From: Galbula dea
Lineage: Eukaryota; Chordata; Aves; Piciformes; Galbulidae
Direction: 5' to 3'
Assembly: GCA_013399015.1 (NCBI GenBank)
Contig: VWZX01007457.1
Span: 208,375 to 272,374 of the forward strand
DNA: 64,000 nt
This document shows positions 1 through 11,025 of the stretch, in pieces (position 1 is the first letter of the stretch; each line of letters starts with the position of its first letter). The translations under genes and the position numbers were made by a program. The notes below the pieces were generated by a model. That model made no database searches and was not told the DNA's origin. It worked only from the letters and a program-made list of their open reading frames with translations.

Positions 1-462
1 AGAGTCCAGCAGGGGCTAGGAAGATGCTGAGAGCACTGGAGCATCTCTGGCAGGAAGAAAGGCTGAGAGCCTTGGGGCTGCTTAGCCTGGAAAAGAGCAG
101 CCCCAGAGGGGAGCTGCTCAATGCCCAGCAAGAGCTGAAGGCTAGGGGCAAGAGGCTGGGGCCAGACTCTGCTCAGTGGTGCCCAGGGCCAGCCCAAGGG
201 GCACTGGGGACAAAGTGGAAGCCAAGAGGTTCCAGCTGAGCAGGAGGAGAAGCTTGTTTGTTGTGAGGGTGTTGGAGCCCTGGCCCAGGCTGCCCAGAGA
301 GGCTGTGGATTCTCCTTGTGTGGAGAGATTCCCAAGGCAACTGGAGGTGACCCTGGGCAAGCTGCTGTGGGTGACCCTGCTGGAGCAGGGGGTTGGACTG
401 GATGATCCCCAGAGGTCCCTTCTAACCCCAACCATGCAGGGTTTCTGGGATACCGTGTGATC
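1..462 (+). mobile_element. CR1 LINE 3' fragment, group A
   Basis: This is the 3' end of a CR1 non-LTR retrotransposon, cut at the left by the window edge. The reading frame from 24 gives the ORF2 C-terminal segment with ERLRALGLLSLEKSSPRGEL and stops near 239. The homologous continuation with PRLPREAVDSP lies in another frame, as in the other group A copies. The 3' end carries GGATGATCCCCAGAGGTCCC and decays into a short tail near 450-462. Orientation is set by the order of these motifs. No intact enzyme can be made from it. Confidence 0.93.
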
Positions 463-2691
463 CCTTTGTCATATCTAATAAATTAAATCTTGTAGCATGC
501 ATATAGAGAAATTTGCATTGAAATCAACAAACTCAGTTCAGTTTCCTTTCCATTCATAGGATTTTTTTCAACAGTTTGTTATCATCATTATGCTTCTCAG
601 ATGTAATTTCAACAGAATCTTTTCACAAAGGTGTTCCTTTCCCAACACAAGCCAAACCTCTCATTAGAAACCTCCACTGCCTCCATTGAGGTGGATGAGC
701 TCTGAAGAGAGAGGTCTCAAACACTAAGTGCAACCTGAACATTACAACATAAACACAGCTTTGATTTTCCACAGGTAGACACAGCAGGATGTGGCAAACC
801 TGGCTGCCATTCATACATATTCATGCCCTGAGCATCTCATTTGTCTTTACTTAATACAAATTGCACCTGTCTGTTAGGGCAGAAACTCAGCCTGCCATCA
901 CTTTAACTGTTCACAGCCATGGATTAACAAGATTTGCAAGGAAGTGCACAAATTAGGGACACCATCCGTTGTTTCCCCATTATCCCACCAGCACCAGGTG
1001 CAGGTGAGCATCATCTGCTCAGCTCATGCAGGAAATTCTCCCAGCAAACACCAGATCTCTCAGCTGAAACCCCTCCCTAACTATGAGTAGCACTACATGT
1101 TCTCCATAAACTTAATTTCTCATCTTATCAATCACAGCACTTGTGTTCCTGTAGGTCACCATCCCCTCGGCACAATGTTTTCCAGCCCCCATGTGGTGCC
1201 ATGATAACCCAGCTGAGCAGCTCACCCCCAGGCCAGACAGCATGGACCCTGCTGGGCTGCATTTTCCCTCAGTTCTGATCCTTTCTCATGGAGGAAATCA
1301 GATCAACTCTGCCAGAAATGGTAACTTTCCTCATGTCATTTGTTACTGCCTGAGAGATTTTGTCTCTTCTCCTGCAGGCAAGAACAGATCAGAAACAGCA
1401 GCTGCTGGTTTCAAAGGTTCACACTTAGAGGACTCACTCCTCACATCCAACCACCAGCTCTGCTCTGGTGTTACCCAAACCACCACCCAACCACAGGCCA
1501 CTCATTCAGATCTTCACTCTGGATTCTGCTTCTTCAGTTCCTCCAACCATCAACCAAAATCACAGCAGCCTGGGATGGGAACCTCCATGGACAATCCCAG
1601 GTGGGAATTCTCATGCCTCTCCCTCACACCTAACACCCTCCAGAAGGATGAAGCCCAAACTACAAACCTTCTCACCTACAGGTGTTAACCTGCTCTGCAC
1701 CATCTCTGTGACCCTCATTGCTCCACTAAAGCCACCTCTGCACGTAGCTGCCAGCAAACAGACAGAGGATCTCTTTAGGGGACACTTTTATGGACCAAAA
1801 TCTGCCCAAGTGCTGCTTTGATAAAACTTAATATCTGCCACAGGCCAGGACTGGGCTGGTCACCAGAGGAGAGGCAGATCCTCTCTGTGCTCCTCACTGT
1901 GCTTATGGAGGTAACAGACACCACCAGAGCCCCCACTCAACCAGTCTGCAGGTCCAAGCTCCACCTCAACCTCCTCTTCTGGCCAAAGGAAGAACCTTCC
2001 CTGCTAAGTAGTTACCTGGATTTAACAGTTAACATCACTATGTGCTTCTCCACACACTCCTAACTCATACAACAGCTAATTACTATGATAATCTTCACTG
2101 CCTGCAAAACAGACAACCCACACCCTTCAAGAAGATCTGATACATCAACAGAAATCCTACACAAGGATGAGTCAGAGCAAAGGAGGATGAAGAGAGGGAA
2201 GAGTCCTGGGGCTTTGTCTACAGCTGGTATCAGAGCTGCTAGAACCCCATTTCCTCCCAGAGAGCATTCAGGAGATAAAAAAGTCTTATTAAGAAGTGGG
2301 AGAGGGAATAGGTGAAAATTTGCACATGCTTCAGGATCTGATGGCAAAGGGAAAAAAATGACTTTGAAAAGTACTTGCTGTAGAACTGACTAAGGAGCAA
2401 TTTGTTTCCCTAATTATTTATAAATAATAAATGGCTAAATGCCTCATTTGCTAATAAAGCAGCTAATTCTCAGAGTTCTCTGTGTGATTGGCAGATGAAG
2501 AGGTTTGTCTGAAGCAGTGCCTCAGTGTCTCACCCAAGAGATAATTTTACATGTGCTGTCTCCTACAAAGGGCTGGGCTGGCTTCTGCTGCATTTCCAGG
2601 CATTTGGGGGGTAAGAGATGTCTGGATCTCACCCTGAGGATGAGAATCCATCATCATCAGGAGGAGAACACTCCCATAAAGCCACAGGAAC
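463..2691. other. Unique sequence without recognisable gene
   Basis: No known repeat, RNA gene or protein family is recognised here. The longest open frame (plus, 1191-1688, 165 codons) has a biased Ser/Thr/Pro/His/Gln composition and no motif, and looks like chance. A short AT-rich island with overlapping TAAT and TTTATAAATAATAAAT motifs lies at about 2405-2460. Confidence 0.6.
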
Positions 2692-2735
2692 CACAGAATC
2701 ATTATGGTTGGAGAAGACCTCTGAGATAGGAAGCC
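2692..2735 (-). mobile_element. CR1 tail remnant (minus)
   Basis: A very short minus-strand CR1 3' end: CACAGAATCATTATGGTTGG followed by a decayed AGACCTCTGAGAT. Only the last 40 or so bases of the element remain, so the subgroup cannot be fixed; the tail best fits group B. Confidence 0.65.
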
Positions 2736-3766
2736 ACACCTCAAGCAGGTGCACATGGATGCAGTTGGCTGAGGGTGAGGGATCCACAGAGGCTGGGACC
2801 TGCCCCAGCAGTGGGACTCACTTCTCTCTCTTCTCTGCACTTCACACCAGATCCCTTCTTGGCTGCTGTGCCCTCACCACCTGGATTGGGATGTTCCACA
2901 CAGTTTGACAGAGAAAATTGTGCCCTAGAGCAAAGCTCTGGCTCCAGTGCCTCCAGGTGATGCTGGCCTGAGGCTGTGGTCCTCACCCCTATGTAAGCTG
3001 ATGCCTGTTGGGACATTTCCCACATCTCCAGGGACCAGATGAGGAAGAGGAGCCCCAGCTTCTCCCAGTGCAATGCTGGATCCCAACAGAGGGTTGGTGC
3101 AGCACAGAGTGGTGGACAGAAGAAGCTGCTTGAAGCAGAAATCTCTCTGTAGCAATGATACACTGAGTTTTTATGGATATCAGACACTCCCCACAGCTGT
3201 GGATTTAGAGCCACAAGATCCCTATTAAGTTTTCTAGACAGGAGGATTCCATTATGGGATTTGGAAGAGGAAAGGAAGGTGATGCCCTGAGTCTCTTTCA
3301 GCTGGCAGCATGTAAGTTCAATGAGGTTTTGGTGAGAGTTGGAGGCTTGGCACACTCAGCAAGCTGGAATTGTAGTTTCTAGTGACCCAGGAACAGAGCC
3401 AAGCACACATTAACAGCAAAGCAATTACTCCTGACAGCACCCACCCAATGTCAGGTCAGAACAGACAGGAGGTGAATGGGGACTTGAAGTAACAGAATGT
3501 GAACTGAGGAAAGTCAAAATGCTATTTTCCTTTCCAAAAAGGTGGATTCAAGGTTTGAAAGCACAGGAGATACAGGGACAGGTAACATTAAAGTTCATGT
3601 TCCCTTCTTCCCAACCAGTGAGCTCTGTGAAGTCCCAGACATAATGACAAACTAACTGGGATAGACACCAGTGGAGAGCTTGGACCTGGGAAATGATAAA
3701 CCAATTCCTTCCTGTGCCTTTGTGCCCTGAAAGGGGAGAAAAAACTCCAAAGGTCTGAGCAGGGAG
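2736..3766. other. Unique sequence without recognisable gene
   Basis: A minus-strand open frame of 204 codons covers 2741-3355. It is rich in Ser, Leu, Cys and His, has no recognisable domain and overlaps the CR1 tail remnant at one end, so it is probably a chance frame. Nothing else is recognised. Confidence 0.55.
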
Positions 3767-4035
3767 TGGGATCTGGGGTAGAGACGGAGTGGGGAGGGGA
3801 CAGGGATGGGGTAGAATGTGGATGAGGATGGGGACATGGATGGGAATAGGGATGGACTAGAGATGGGGTGGGATGGGCATGGGGATAGCAATGAGATAGA
3901 GGTGGGGTAGGATTGGGAGAGGGATGAGAGAGATGGAATGGGATGAGGACATGAATGGGATAGGGATGGAATGAGAATGGGATAGAGACAGAATGGGATG
4001 GGGACAAGGAGAGGGATGGGATAGGGATGGGGGAG
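3767..4035. repeat. G-rich degenerate minisatellite
   Basis: The plus strand is a degenerate tandem array built from GGGATGGGGATAG-like units, with variants such as GATGAGGACATGAATGGG. The unit length varies, roughly 6-18 bases. The block is almost pyrimidine-free on this strand. The minus strand reads as a false Ser/His/Pro-rich protein. A compact four-run guanine motif (runs of 4, 4, 3 and 4 with loops of 1, 3 and 2) is at 3791-3811 and could form a G-quadruplex. Confidence 0.85.
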
Positions 4036-5328
4036 TGAGGCTACAGTGCCAGGGAGTGCTCATCCCCCAGAATCTGCTCCAGTACTCAGGAAATGCTCCA
4101 TACCAGTCCCACCACTGGGATGGATTAATGGCATCTTCCTCTGGTCTACCATCAGGAGGAGCTGAACTCCACCTGCTTACAGGTGCATTCCTGGAGGCTT
4201 CTAAGGTCCTGCTTTTGAAACAGAAGGATTTGATCATTCCCAGGGCAGATCCTCAGATAAGGAGCTATTGCTTTCAGTGGCATTTAGTGAGTTTCCCAAG
4301 ATAAACCTCCAGCAGAGCACTTCCATACTGAGGGATGCTCTCTGCATGCATGTGTAATTAAGTGCCTTACATTACTCACAGAAAGATGCAAATGAGTGCA
4401 GTGCATTTTTGAAGCTCTGACATGAAAAATATGTTTGGGGGTGGAAGAAAAAAGTGGATAGCTGGTCACAGCTGTTCTTGGGATGCAAACTATCCAACCT
4501 GTAAGCTGGAACAAGCCATGCCAAAATATTTCCTCAGGAGTTATTACAGCCTCTGTGCTTGCAGACAACTTGAGCTGGAAAGGTACCAGACACAGAGGCT
4601 ATAACCAGGATGTTATTCACAGCCTTAATATCTCTTAAAAGTTTATTCTGCTAATATTTGTTTGGCTTAGCAGGAGAAGCACCCAATTGTCTGCTAATTG
4701 CCTGCAGAATTGCTTCTAGGGGGTGCAGTGTCCTGTGCAAACCCAGCCTGCTACTGCCCTGTGGTGACAGCATGCACAGTGATTCCCTTCCTCCCTCACA
4801 GAAACACCCAGGCAACATTACTGGACAAAATGGGGTTTGTTATGAAAATAGATTAAAAAACCAACCCACCCCAACCCTGTGCTTCCTTCCATGTTCAATA
4901 TGCACAAGAACACCTGCAGGAGCAGGCTGCTGAGAGCCTGATGTGCAGCCACACGGAGCACAACTTTATTAACGACTGCATCCTCAGCCACTAATCCAAA
5001 ACCAACTCTGCTCTGGTGTTTGCTTTTCCTTTTCCTTAGGCATTTGCAGAATTGTGGTTTACATCTCATGGTTGGGAAAATGCATATTGTGATCCTTGTT
5101 TTCTCTTCTGTTTTCTGTTCCCAGCCAGGAAACCTTTCTAATTCATTAAAAATCTCATTTGTTACATTGCTTTCCAATTAACTTTGCCCTCTTGTTTTCC
5201 ATATTTAATCTGTTTCTGAAAGGCACTGTGAGCCCAAAATCTGTGCCTGCCTCTGAGAAAGGGACTAATCCTGATCCCACCACAGATCAGTGCCACCCAC
5301 AGGAAAGCAAACAGCAGCTTCCTACTCC
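4036..5328. other. Unique sequence without recognisable gene
   Basis: Mixed-composition sequence with no repeat family, RNA gene or convincing coding frame recognised. All open frames are under 130 codons and lack motifs. Confidence 0.6.
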
Positions 5329-5426
5329 TCAAATCACTTCGGTTGGAAGAGAGCTTTAAGATCAAGTCCAACAGTTACCCAGCACTGCCAGGTCACCACT
5401 AAACCATGGCCCTCAGCTCCACATCT
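5329..5426 (-). mobile_element. CR1 3' end, group B (minus)
   Basis: A minus-strand CR1 3' end reads inward from its tail: CTTCGGTTGGAAGAGAGC, then AGCACTGCCAGGTCACCACT and CCATGGCCCTCAGCTCCAC, the usual group B order. It stops at about 5426, only 50 bases before a plus-strand group B copy begins. Confidence 0.85.
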
Positions 5427-5478
5427 ACTGCCCTGGTGCTCATTTTTTAGCTCCTACACCTCACACTGCAACAACAGT

Positions 5479-5852
5479 GGGGTTGGTTAGCCTGGAGAAA
5501 AGGAGGCTCAGGGGAGACCTCACTCTCTACAACTCCCTGAGAGGAGGCTGGAGCCAGGTGGGGCTTGGGCTCTTCTCCCAAGGAACAAGTGCTAAGACGA
5601 GGAACTGACCTCAAGTTGTGCCAGAGGAGGTTTAAGCTGGCCATGAGGAACAGTTTCTTCCCCAAAAAGGTGGTCAAGGCCTGGCCCAGGCTGCCCAGGG
5701 CAGTGGTGGAGACACCATCCCTGGAGGGGTTTCAGAGCCATGGAGATGTGGTGCTGGGGGCCATGGGTTAGTGGTGACCTGGCAGTGCTGGCTAACAGTT
5801 GGAGTGGGTGATCTTAAAGCTCTCTCCCAACCAAAATGATTCTATAACAAGA
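5479..5852 (+). mobile_element. CR1 LINE 3' end, group B
   Basis: Plus-strand 3' end of CR1. It starts within ORF2 at GTTAGCCTGGAGAAAAGGAG and encodes, in 5565-5771, the ORF2 C-terminus with KLCQRRFKLAMRNSFFPKK followed by AWPRLPRAVVETPSLEGF and a stop. The 3' untranslated end reads CTCTCCCAACCAAAATGATT followed by TCTATAA. It is 5'-truncated. Together with the minus copy just upstream it makes an inverted pair of 3' ends pointing outward. Confidence 0.93.
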
Positions 5853-7247
5853 CTATAAATAAGTGAAATCCCCAGGAAATGACCCTCTCAGGCTGCAGAC
5901 AAATGGTTTCCTGCTGAAAGCAGAGAGAGGACAGAAAGTATCTTTGCAAGCATCAGCAAAAGGGAAGAGTCATTGCTGGAGCTGGGAGAATTAGAGGCTA
6001 ACAATGATATGTTGTAGAGCTGTAACTCAACAGGGGAAGATAATGACCTGTGATTTGAGTCAGGACCTGTGGGACAGTGATATATGTATTTTATTTATTG
6101 CATCTTGTCTGTCCTGAATGTCACCTCTCCACTGCAGCTACAGTGAGGGCTGGTGGCAGAGGAACTGGGTGATTTATGAAAGCAAAACTACCTTTTGGCT
6201 GGTGGTTGTGCATTTAAAGTTCTCAAAGCAAACAGCAGTTTAGCCTTGGGCAGGGGGAACCTGTGGGGTCTAGAGTGACCCCAGAGAGCCTGAGGGGGGA
6301 TGTGGGAGCCGAGCCTGCACAGGGTGGACAGACAGACACAGCTCCAGTGTCCACCCCAGGAACCACAGTCACAGGTTCAGCAGAGGCTAATGCACTGGTG
6401 GATCCATAGAGAAGAGGGAGGAGGAGGTGTTAGAATGGTTTCCTACCCCAGAAGATGCCTAATTTTAAACACAGGATTAGAATTTGGAAATAAATGCCAC
6501 ACAAAATCAAGGTTTCTCCTCTTTTCTCCAGCTCCCAATCCATAAAGCACTAATTATTGTCCTAAAAGAATATTTTTCTGTTACTTACACCAGGTCATTT
6601 TAACAGACTGTGGTTTCCTGTTCCCTGGGGTCTCTGCTGGCCAGAAGGGCCCAGTCTGAGCAAGGTCTCCTCCCCCTTGAGGAGTTTTGGCTGCAGAGAC
6701 ATGTCACACATGGAGACTGCAGACATCCACTGGTTAGGAAACAGTTCCTTTAGCTCTGGTGGAAGCTGGCACTGGAAATTCCTTCTCTGCCTTTGGCTTG
6801 TGCAGAAAATGACAAAGTTTCATTGAAGTGTTTGCAACACATTTGATAGCCTCCACCAGAGCATGTCCTCTGCATGCAAAGCATCACAATTAGCACAGAG
6901 GCACTTAGCGTATCTGGAGTTTCTTAAAGGGAAAATTACTTCAAGGAAGCTGTAAACATTGTGCTTTTGGGCATCTCCTAGCTGCTATCCAACAGCATCT
7001 AAAGGCCAGGCTCAGGCTTTCAGGCAGCTTTAGTGCTAGGGGAAGAGAAATCATTTACCTCCCTGGCTTGCAATTGTTAGCTGTAAATAATTCTTATTTC
7101 CTTGTCTTTCCTTCATCCACCTCACTGCATCTGGACCTGTGAAGACTTCACCAGGACAAATTTTGTCTCTCCATGTGTATGTGTGATGCTGCCCAGGAGA
7201 CTGATGGAGCAGGGAAGTGTCTCTCACAGATGCACACAGCACTCTTC
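5853..7247. other. Unique sequence without recognisable gene
   Basis: No repeat or coding family is recognised. The sequence alternates AT-rich stretches (for example TATATGTATTTTATTTATTG near 6080) with GC-richer ones and has no frame over about 80 codons. Confidence 0.6.
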
Positions 7248-7411
7248 ACAGAACCATCACGGGTGGAAGAGACCTCTGAGGTCATCAAGTCCAACCTTTG
7301 GCCCAACACTGCCATTCTCACCTCTAAACCATGTCCCCAAGCACTTCTCTATATTTTATGAACTTCCAGGGGTGGTGACTCCACCACCTCCCTGGGCAGC
7401 CTGTTCCCAGA
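7248..7411 (-). mobile_element. CR1 3' end, group B-like (minus)
   Basis: Minus-strand CR1 3' end. From the tail it reads ACAGAACCATCACGGGTGG, then AGACCTCTGAGGTCATCAAG, CACCTCTAAACCATGTCCCC and GGTGGTGACTCCACCACCTC. The order matches group B but with more changes, so it is an older copy. It ends at CCTGGGCAGCCTGTTCCC. Confidence 0.85.
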
Positions 7412-8735
7412 AACCACAAGTAGAAGTAGAAAATTATTATCATTATAGCACAGAAAAATGTTGGTTGAAACCTGGATCAGAAAACATTCTGTTGATGTTC
7501 TTCCAGGATATGCCTCCCAAAAAAGTACAGTCCAAAGCTGTTTATGGAAATTAATTCTAATAGCTTCCTAGAATCTTCTGCTGGAGCTGTAACATTTCAC
7601 ATTACACACATCTTGCCACAAAAAGGATAACAAGCATGGGATAGATGGAATTACCAGGCACAGTTCTTATCTGTTCCTCTACATTACTGCACTGGGTCTG
7701 AAGTGACATCTTGTAGCTATTAAAAGCACAGCAAATTGCCTGTGATTAGCAAGGAAACCAACCCATTACCCTAACACAATTCTCTCTTCTCCATCTGAAG
7801 CCCATGGCAATCACTAACTGTCCCCTGAAAAACCACTTTGCATCCCAGTTACTCCCAGGTCTGGGGAGAAGCTTTTAAGCCATTAATGAAATGATTTGAT
7901 CATTGAAGTACCTCCCACACAGCACCTTCTCTGGGCCTGCATCCCTTCTGCTCTGGCAGGATGCTGGGATGCAGGAGGAATAGCCAGGTTCTGTTCACCA
8001 AGGGACTGAGGCCAAAGCAGCAGTGAATGGTCACTAAAATGTGCTCTGAAGATCAAGAACTCCTAGACTTTATAAATCAACCATAAACATGCAAAATGGA
8101 ACATGAAGTGGGTCTTTTCTTGAGGTTTTCTTTTGGGTGGTTGGTTGGTTTGGGGGAAGGCTGTTTGGTTTTTTGCAGCTTGGAGTTTCTGGGGCTGTTT
8201 TGGGGTTTTTTCTTATTTTGGGTTGATTGGTTGAGTTTTTCTTGCAATAATCCAAAGTACATAGAGTTTTCCAGCTCACACTAGGGATCTCTGAGGCACA
8301 ACCTCCTCTCACCATATTTCATCCAATGGATGAATATAGGACTTCAGATCTGCCTCTGCAGCCCCTTTCAGGCTGAGGCTGAAGTGAAGCAAAGTGACCA
8401 GTGATGACCCTGATCACATCACCAGCTTCAGGGACATGACAGAGCCAAGCCCATGGTCTCTCCAGGGCTGGTGGGTAGAGGGCAGCTCACATCAGTCTGG
8501 GCTGAGCAGGTCAGGGGTGGCTACAACTGCTCCACAGCCATGCTGGTCATTCAGAGCAGCACTTGGGGAACTCCTCCTAGGAGCACCCTGCACCTGAACC
8601 AGCAGGTTAGACATAGGGGTCAAGATGCTCAGGTAGCAAAACCCATTTAGGGAATGTGAGCACCCAAAAATCAAGACCAGCAAGCTGAACTGCTCCCCAG
8701 CAAAGCTCTAGCAAAGGGAATGTGGTGCTGCTCTG
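7412..8735. other. Unique sequence with a T/G-rich tract
   Basis: No gene is recognised. From 8112 to 8243 the plus strand is T/G-rich low-complexity sequence with runs such as GGTTGGTTGGTTTGGGGG and GGGGTTTTTTC. This explains the A/C-rich minus-strand frames here (Lys/Asn/Pro-rich), which are not genes. Confidence 0.6.
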
Positions 8736-8802
8736 TAGAACCATTCTGGTTGGAAGGGATCTTTCAGATCACCAGGTCCAACCATTGCCCAGCACTGCCA
8801 AG
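8736..8802 (-). mobile_element. CR1 3' end remnant (minus)
   Basis: Short minus-strand CR1 3' end: AGAACCATTCTGGTTGGAAG, GATCTTTCAGATCACCAGG, CCAACCATTGCCCAGCACTG. Only the untranslated end remains. It fits group B. Confidence 0.85.
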
Positions 8803-9984
8803 GTTCAGGATGTGGCTGCAGCAGACTGCAGGTGTTTTAAGTCAATAGTCCACAAAGACTGCTCTGTCTTTAAAAACTAAACCCAAAATCGTGTTCTGTC
8901 TTTGAGGGAACAGTCATTGCCTAGAGCCAGGCCTTCTGAGGGGCAGCAGCAGCAGCAATAACTCTTTTACAGAAGCACTGGAAGCAATTCTGAGCTGTTT
9001 CTGGGGATGGGAATCTTGTTTCTCTTGGCACTGAACAAACCTGTAACCAACAGGATTTTCCTAACAAACTCAGAGATCAAGGCTGGAAATGGAAACTGCA
9101 GAGGGGAGGAAAGCATCCAGCCCCCAGACCTCAGTAGGGAACCTCTCAGTGGTGGGAGCTGGCTGGTCTGGGGCACCACAAACCACACTGGTTTTCAGCT
9201 TCACCACAGGGCAATAAAAGGAGAAAATGAAAACTTGGCTCAGCTGTGGAGTGGGAGAAGGTTGGTTCAGAGTTCATGGCTGGAAGCAGCATCTCCCCAA
9301 CCCTAGTGCTGGGGCAACTTCACACTCCCAGGACATGATGCAGGTTGAACCATCTGCCTTTTTGGTGAGATAACCACCAGTTTGGGGGAAGCACAGGAAC
9401 TATTGGCTCTTTTAAATACTTCAGAAGAGTAATCAAAGCTCATGCAGAAATCTTCTTTATTTTGGCAGATTCAGCTTTCCTGAAACCAAGCCACCCTAAA
9501 CCACAGCCTCTTTATCCCTTTAATGAGGCTTCCTTCAATATTTAGACCCAAATATTATGATTGCAGTTATTAATTAGGCTTTCCCTGAGTACAGCTCTGT
9601 ATGGGACTCATTTCCTGAGAGTGTCTCCACAAAAGCACCTGACAGCATGACTCAAGGAATTACACACAAAAACGATCTGTGTTTTCTAGCCACACATCTT
9701 CTGTTCTGAACAATTACAACTTAAATCAATCACCAGCAATCCATAGCTTACTCCAGTGCATCAACATTGCATGAATATGGAAATCAATGTTTGCACATGC
9801 AAATCAATGACTAAGTGGTTAGTGACCATTTGTATTCAGAAGCAGCAAGATTTCAACAGACACATTGACACCAGGAGCAAAGGTTTCCAATATCAGCATT
9901 AATCAGTGAACAGTAAACACACAGAAATCCAGTTAGAAATAAAAACAAAGTAATACTAAACAAAGAAAAAAACCCTAGATTGAC
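8803..9984. other. Unique sequence, AT-rich part may be conserved
   Basis: No gene is recognised. The stretch 9520-9815 is AT-rich and information-rich, with TTATTAATTAGG, a perfect octamer ATGCAAAT at 9797-9804, and the 9-mer AAATCAATG twice (9781 and 9801). It could be a conserved noncoding element, but this cannot be decided from one sequence. Confidence 0.5.
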
Positions 9985-10401
9985 TATTGAATCCCAGACT
10001 GGTGGAGGTTGGAAGGGAGCTCTGGGGATCATCCAGTCCAACCCCTCTGCTCCAGCAGGGGCACCCACAGCAGCTTGCCCAGGATCACCTCCAGCTGGGC
10101 TTGGAATCTCTCCCCACAAGGAGACTCCACAGCCTCTCTGGGCAGCCTGGGCCAGGGCTCCAACACCCTCACAACAAACAACTTTCTCCTCCTGCTCAGC
10201 TGGAACCTCCTGGCTTCCAGTTTGTGCCCAGTGCCCCTTGGGCTGGCCCTGGGCACCACTGAGCAGAGTCTGGCCCCAGCCTCTTGCCCCCAGCCTTCAG
10301 CTCTTGCTCAGCACTGAGCAGCTGCCCTGTGGGGCTGCTCTTCTCCAGGCTAAGCAGCCCCAAGGCTCTCAGCCTTTCCTCCTGCCACAGATGCTGCAGT
10401 G
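9985..10401 (-). mobile_element. CR1 LINE 3' end, group A (minus)
   Basis: A well-preserved minus-strand group A copy. The 3' end is near 9985. The minus frame 10405-10196 gives ERLRALGLLSLEKSSPTGQL and ends in KPGGSS and a stop. A second frame, 10259-10029, gives PRLPREAVESPCGERF. It is truncated on its 5' side at 10401, where it directly meets the tail of a group C copy. Confidence 0.94.
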
Positions 10402-10572
10402 TCACAGAATCCTAGAACTGCCAGAGTTGGAAAGGACCTTAAAGACCACCTAGTTCCAACCTCCCTGCCTGCCAGGGACACCTCCCACTAGATCAGGTTG
10501 CCCACAGCCCCATCCAGCCCGGCCTCAAAACCTTCCAGGGATGGAGCTTCCACAGCTTTGTGTGGGCTGTAT
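10402..10572 (-). mobile_element. CR1 3' end, group C (minus)
   Basis: Minus-strand CR1 of the more general bird type: TCACAGAATCCTAGAACTGC, GTTGGAAAGGACCTTAAAG, CTGCCAGGGACACCTCCCAC, CCAGCCCGGCCTCAAAACC, CCAGGGATGGAGCTTCCAC. It is directly abutted by the 5' end of the group A copy, with no spacer, which suggests one inserted at or beside the other. Confidence 0.88.
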
Positions 10573-10917
10573 CAGCCATTCATCTTCCAATCAATAATGC
10601 AAATACAATTAATCTGGAATTCATTTTTTTCTAGCAAATCCAAACATCAAGTATGCCACAAAACTTTGGAGGTTTGCTGGTTTGCAAGCTTGAGGCCAGC
10701 CATGGGGTTTGCACTTCCAGCTGCTTTTGGGCACAAGCTAACACTGGAGCTGCTGCTCCCAGCTAGCCCAAGCAGCAAAGCAGCTAATTCACCTTTCAGT
10801 ATTTCCTCTGCCATTAACCAAAACCACTAGTTCTCCATCCCACAGAAACAAGCAGGCATGAAGTTCTTCAGCTGCACCATGATCTTTTTAAGGCTGTCCT
10901 GCTCTTGTTCCTCCTCA
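10573..10917. other. Short unique stretch
   Basis: About 345 bases with no repeat or coding family recognised; a 110-codon plus frame crosses it from the CR1 to its left and has no motif. Confidence 0.5.
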
Positions 10918-11025
10918 GAACCACAGAATCATCACTGTTGGAAAGGACCTTCAAGATCACCAAGTCCAACCAACAGCTCTGCACTACTGTTATCCCTAAA
11001 CCACCCCCTAAGTGCCACACCTATG
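10918..11025 (-). mobile_element. CR1 3' end, group B-like (minus)
   Basis: Minus-strand CR1 3' end: GAACCACAGAATCATCACTG, TTGGAAAGGACCTTCAAGAT, CACCAAGTCCAACCAACAGC, then a decayed CCTAAACCACCCCCTAAGTG. Only the untranslated end is left. Confidence 0.8.

Noticed and set aside
2741..3355. Minus-strand open frame of 204 codons
   Set aside because: No motif; Ser/Cys/His-rich; one end overlaps a CR1 tail remnant.
3588..4007. Minus-strand His/Pro/Ser-rich 'protein' of 139 residues
   Set aside because: It is the translation of the G-rich minisatellite on the opposite strand.
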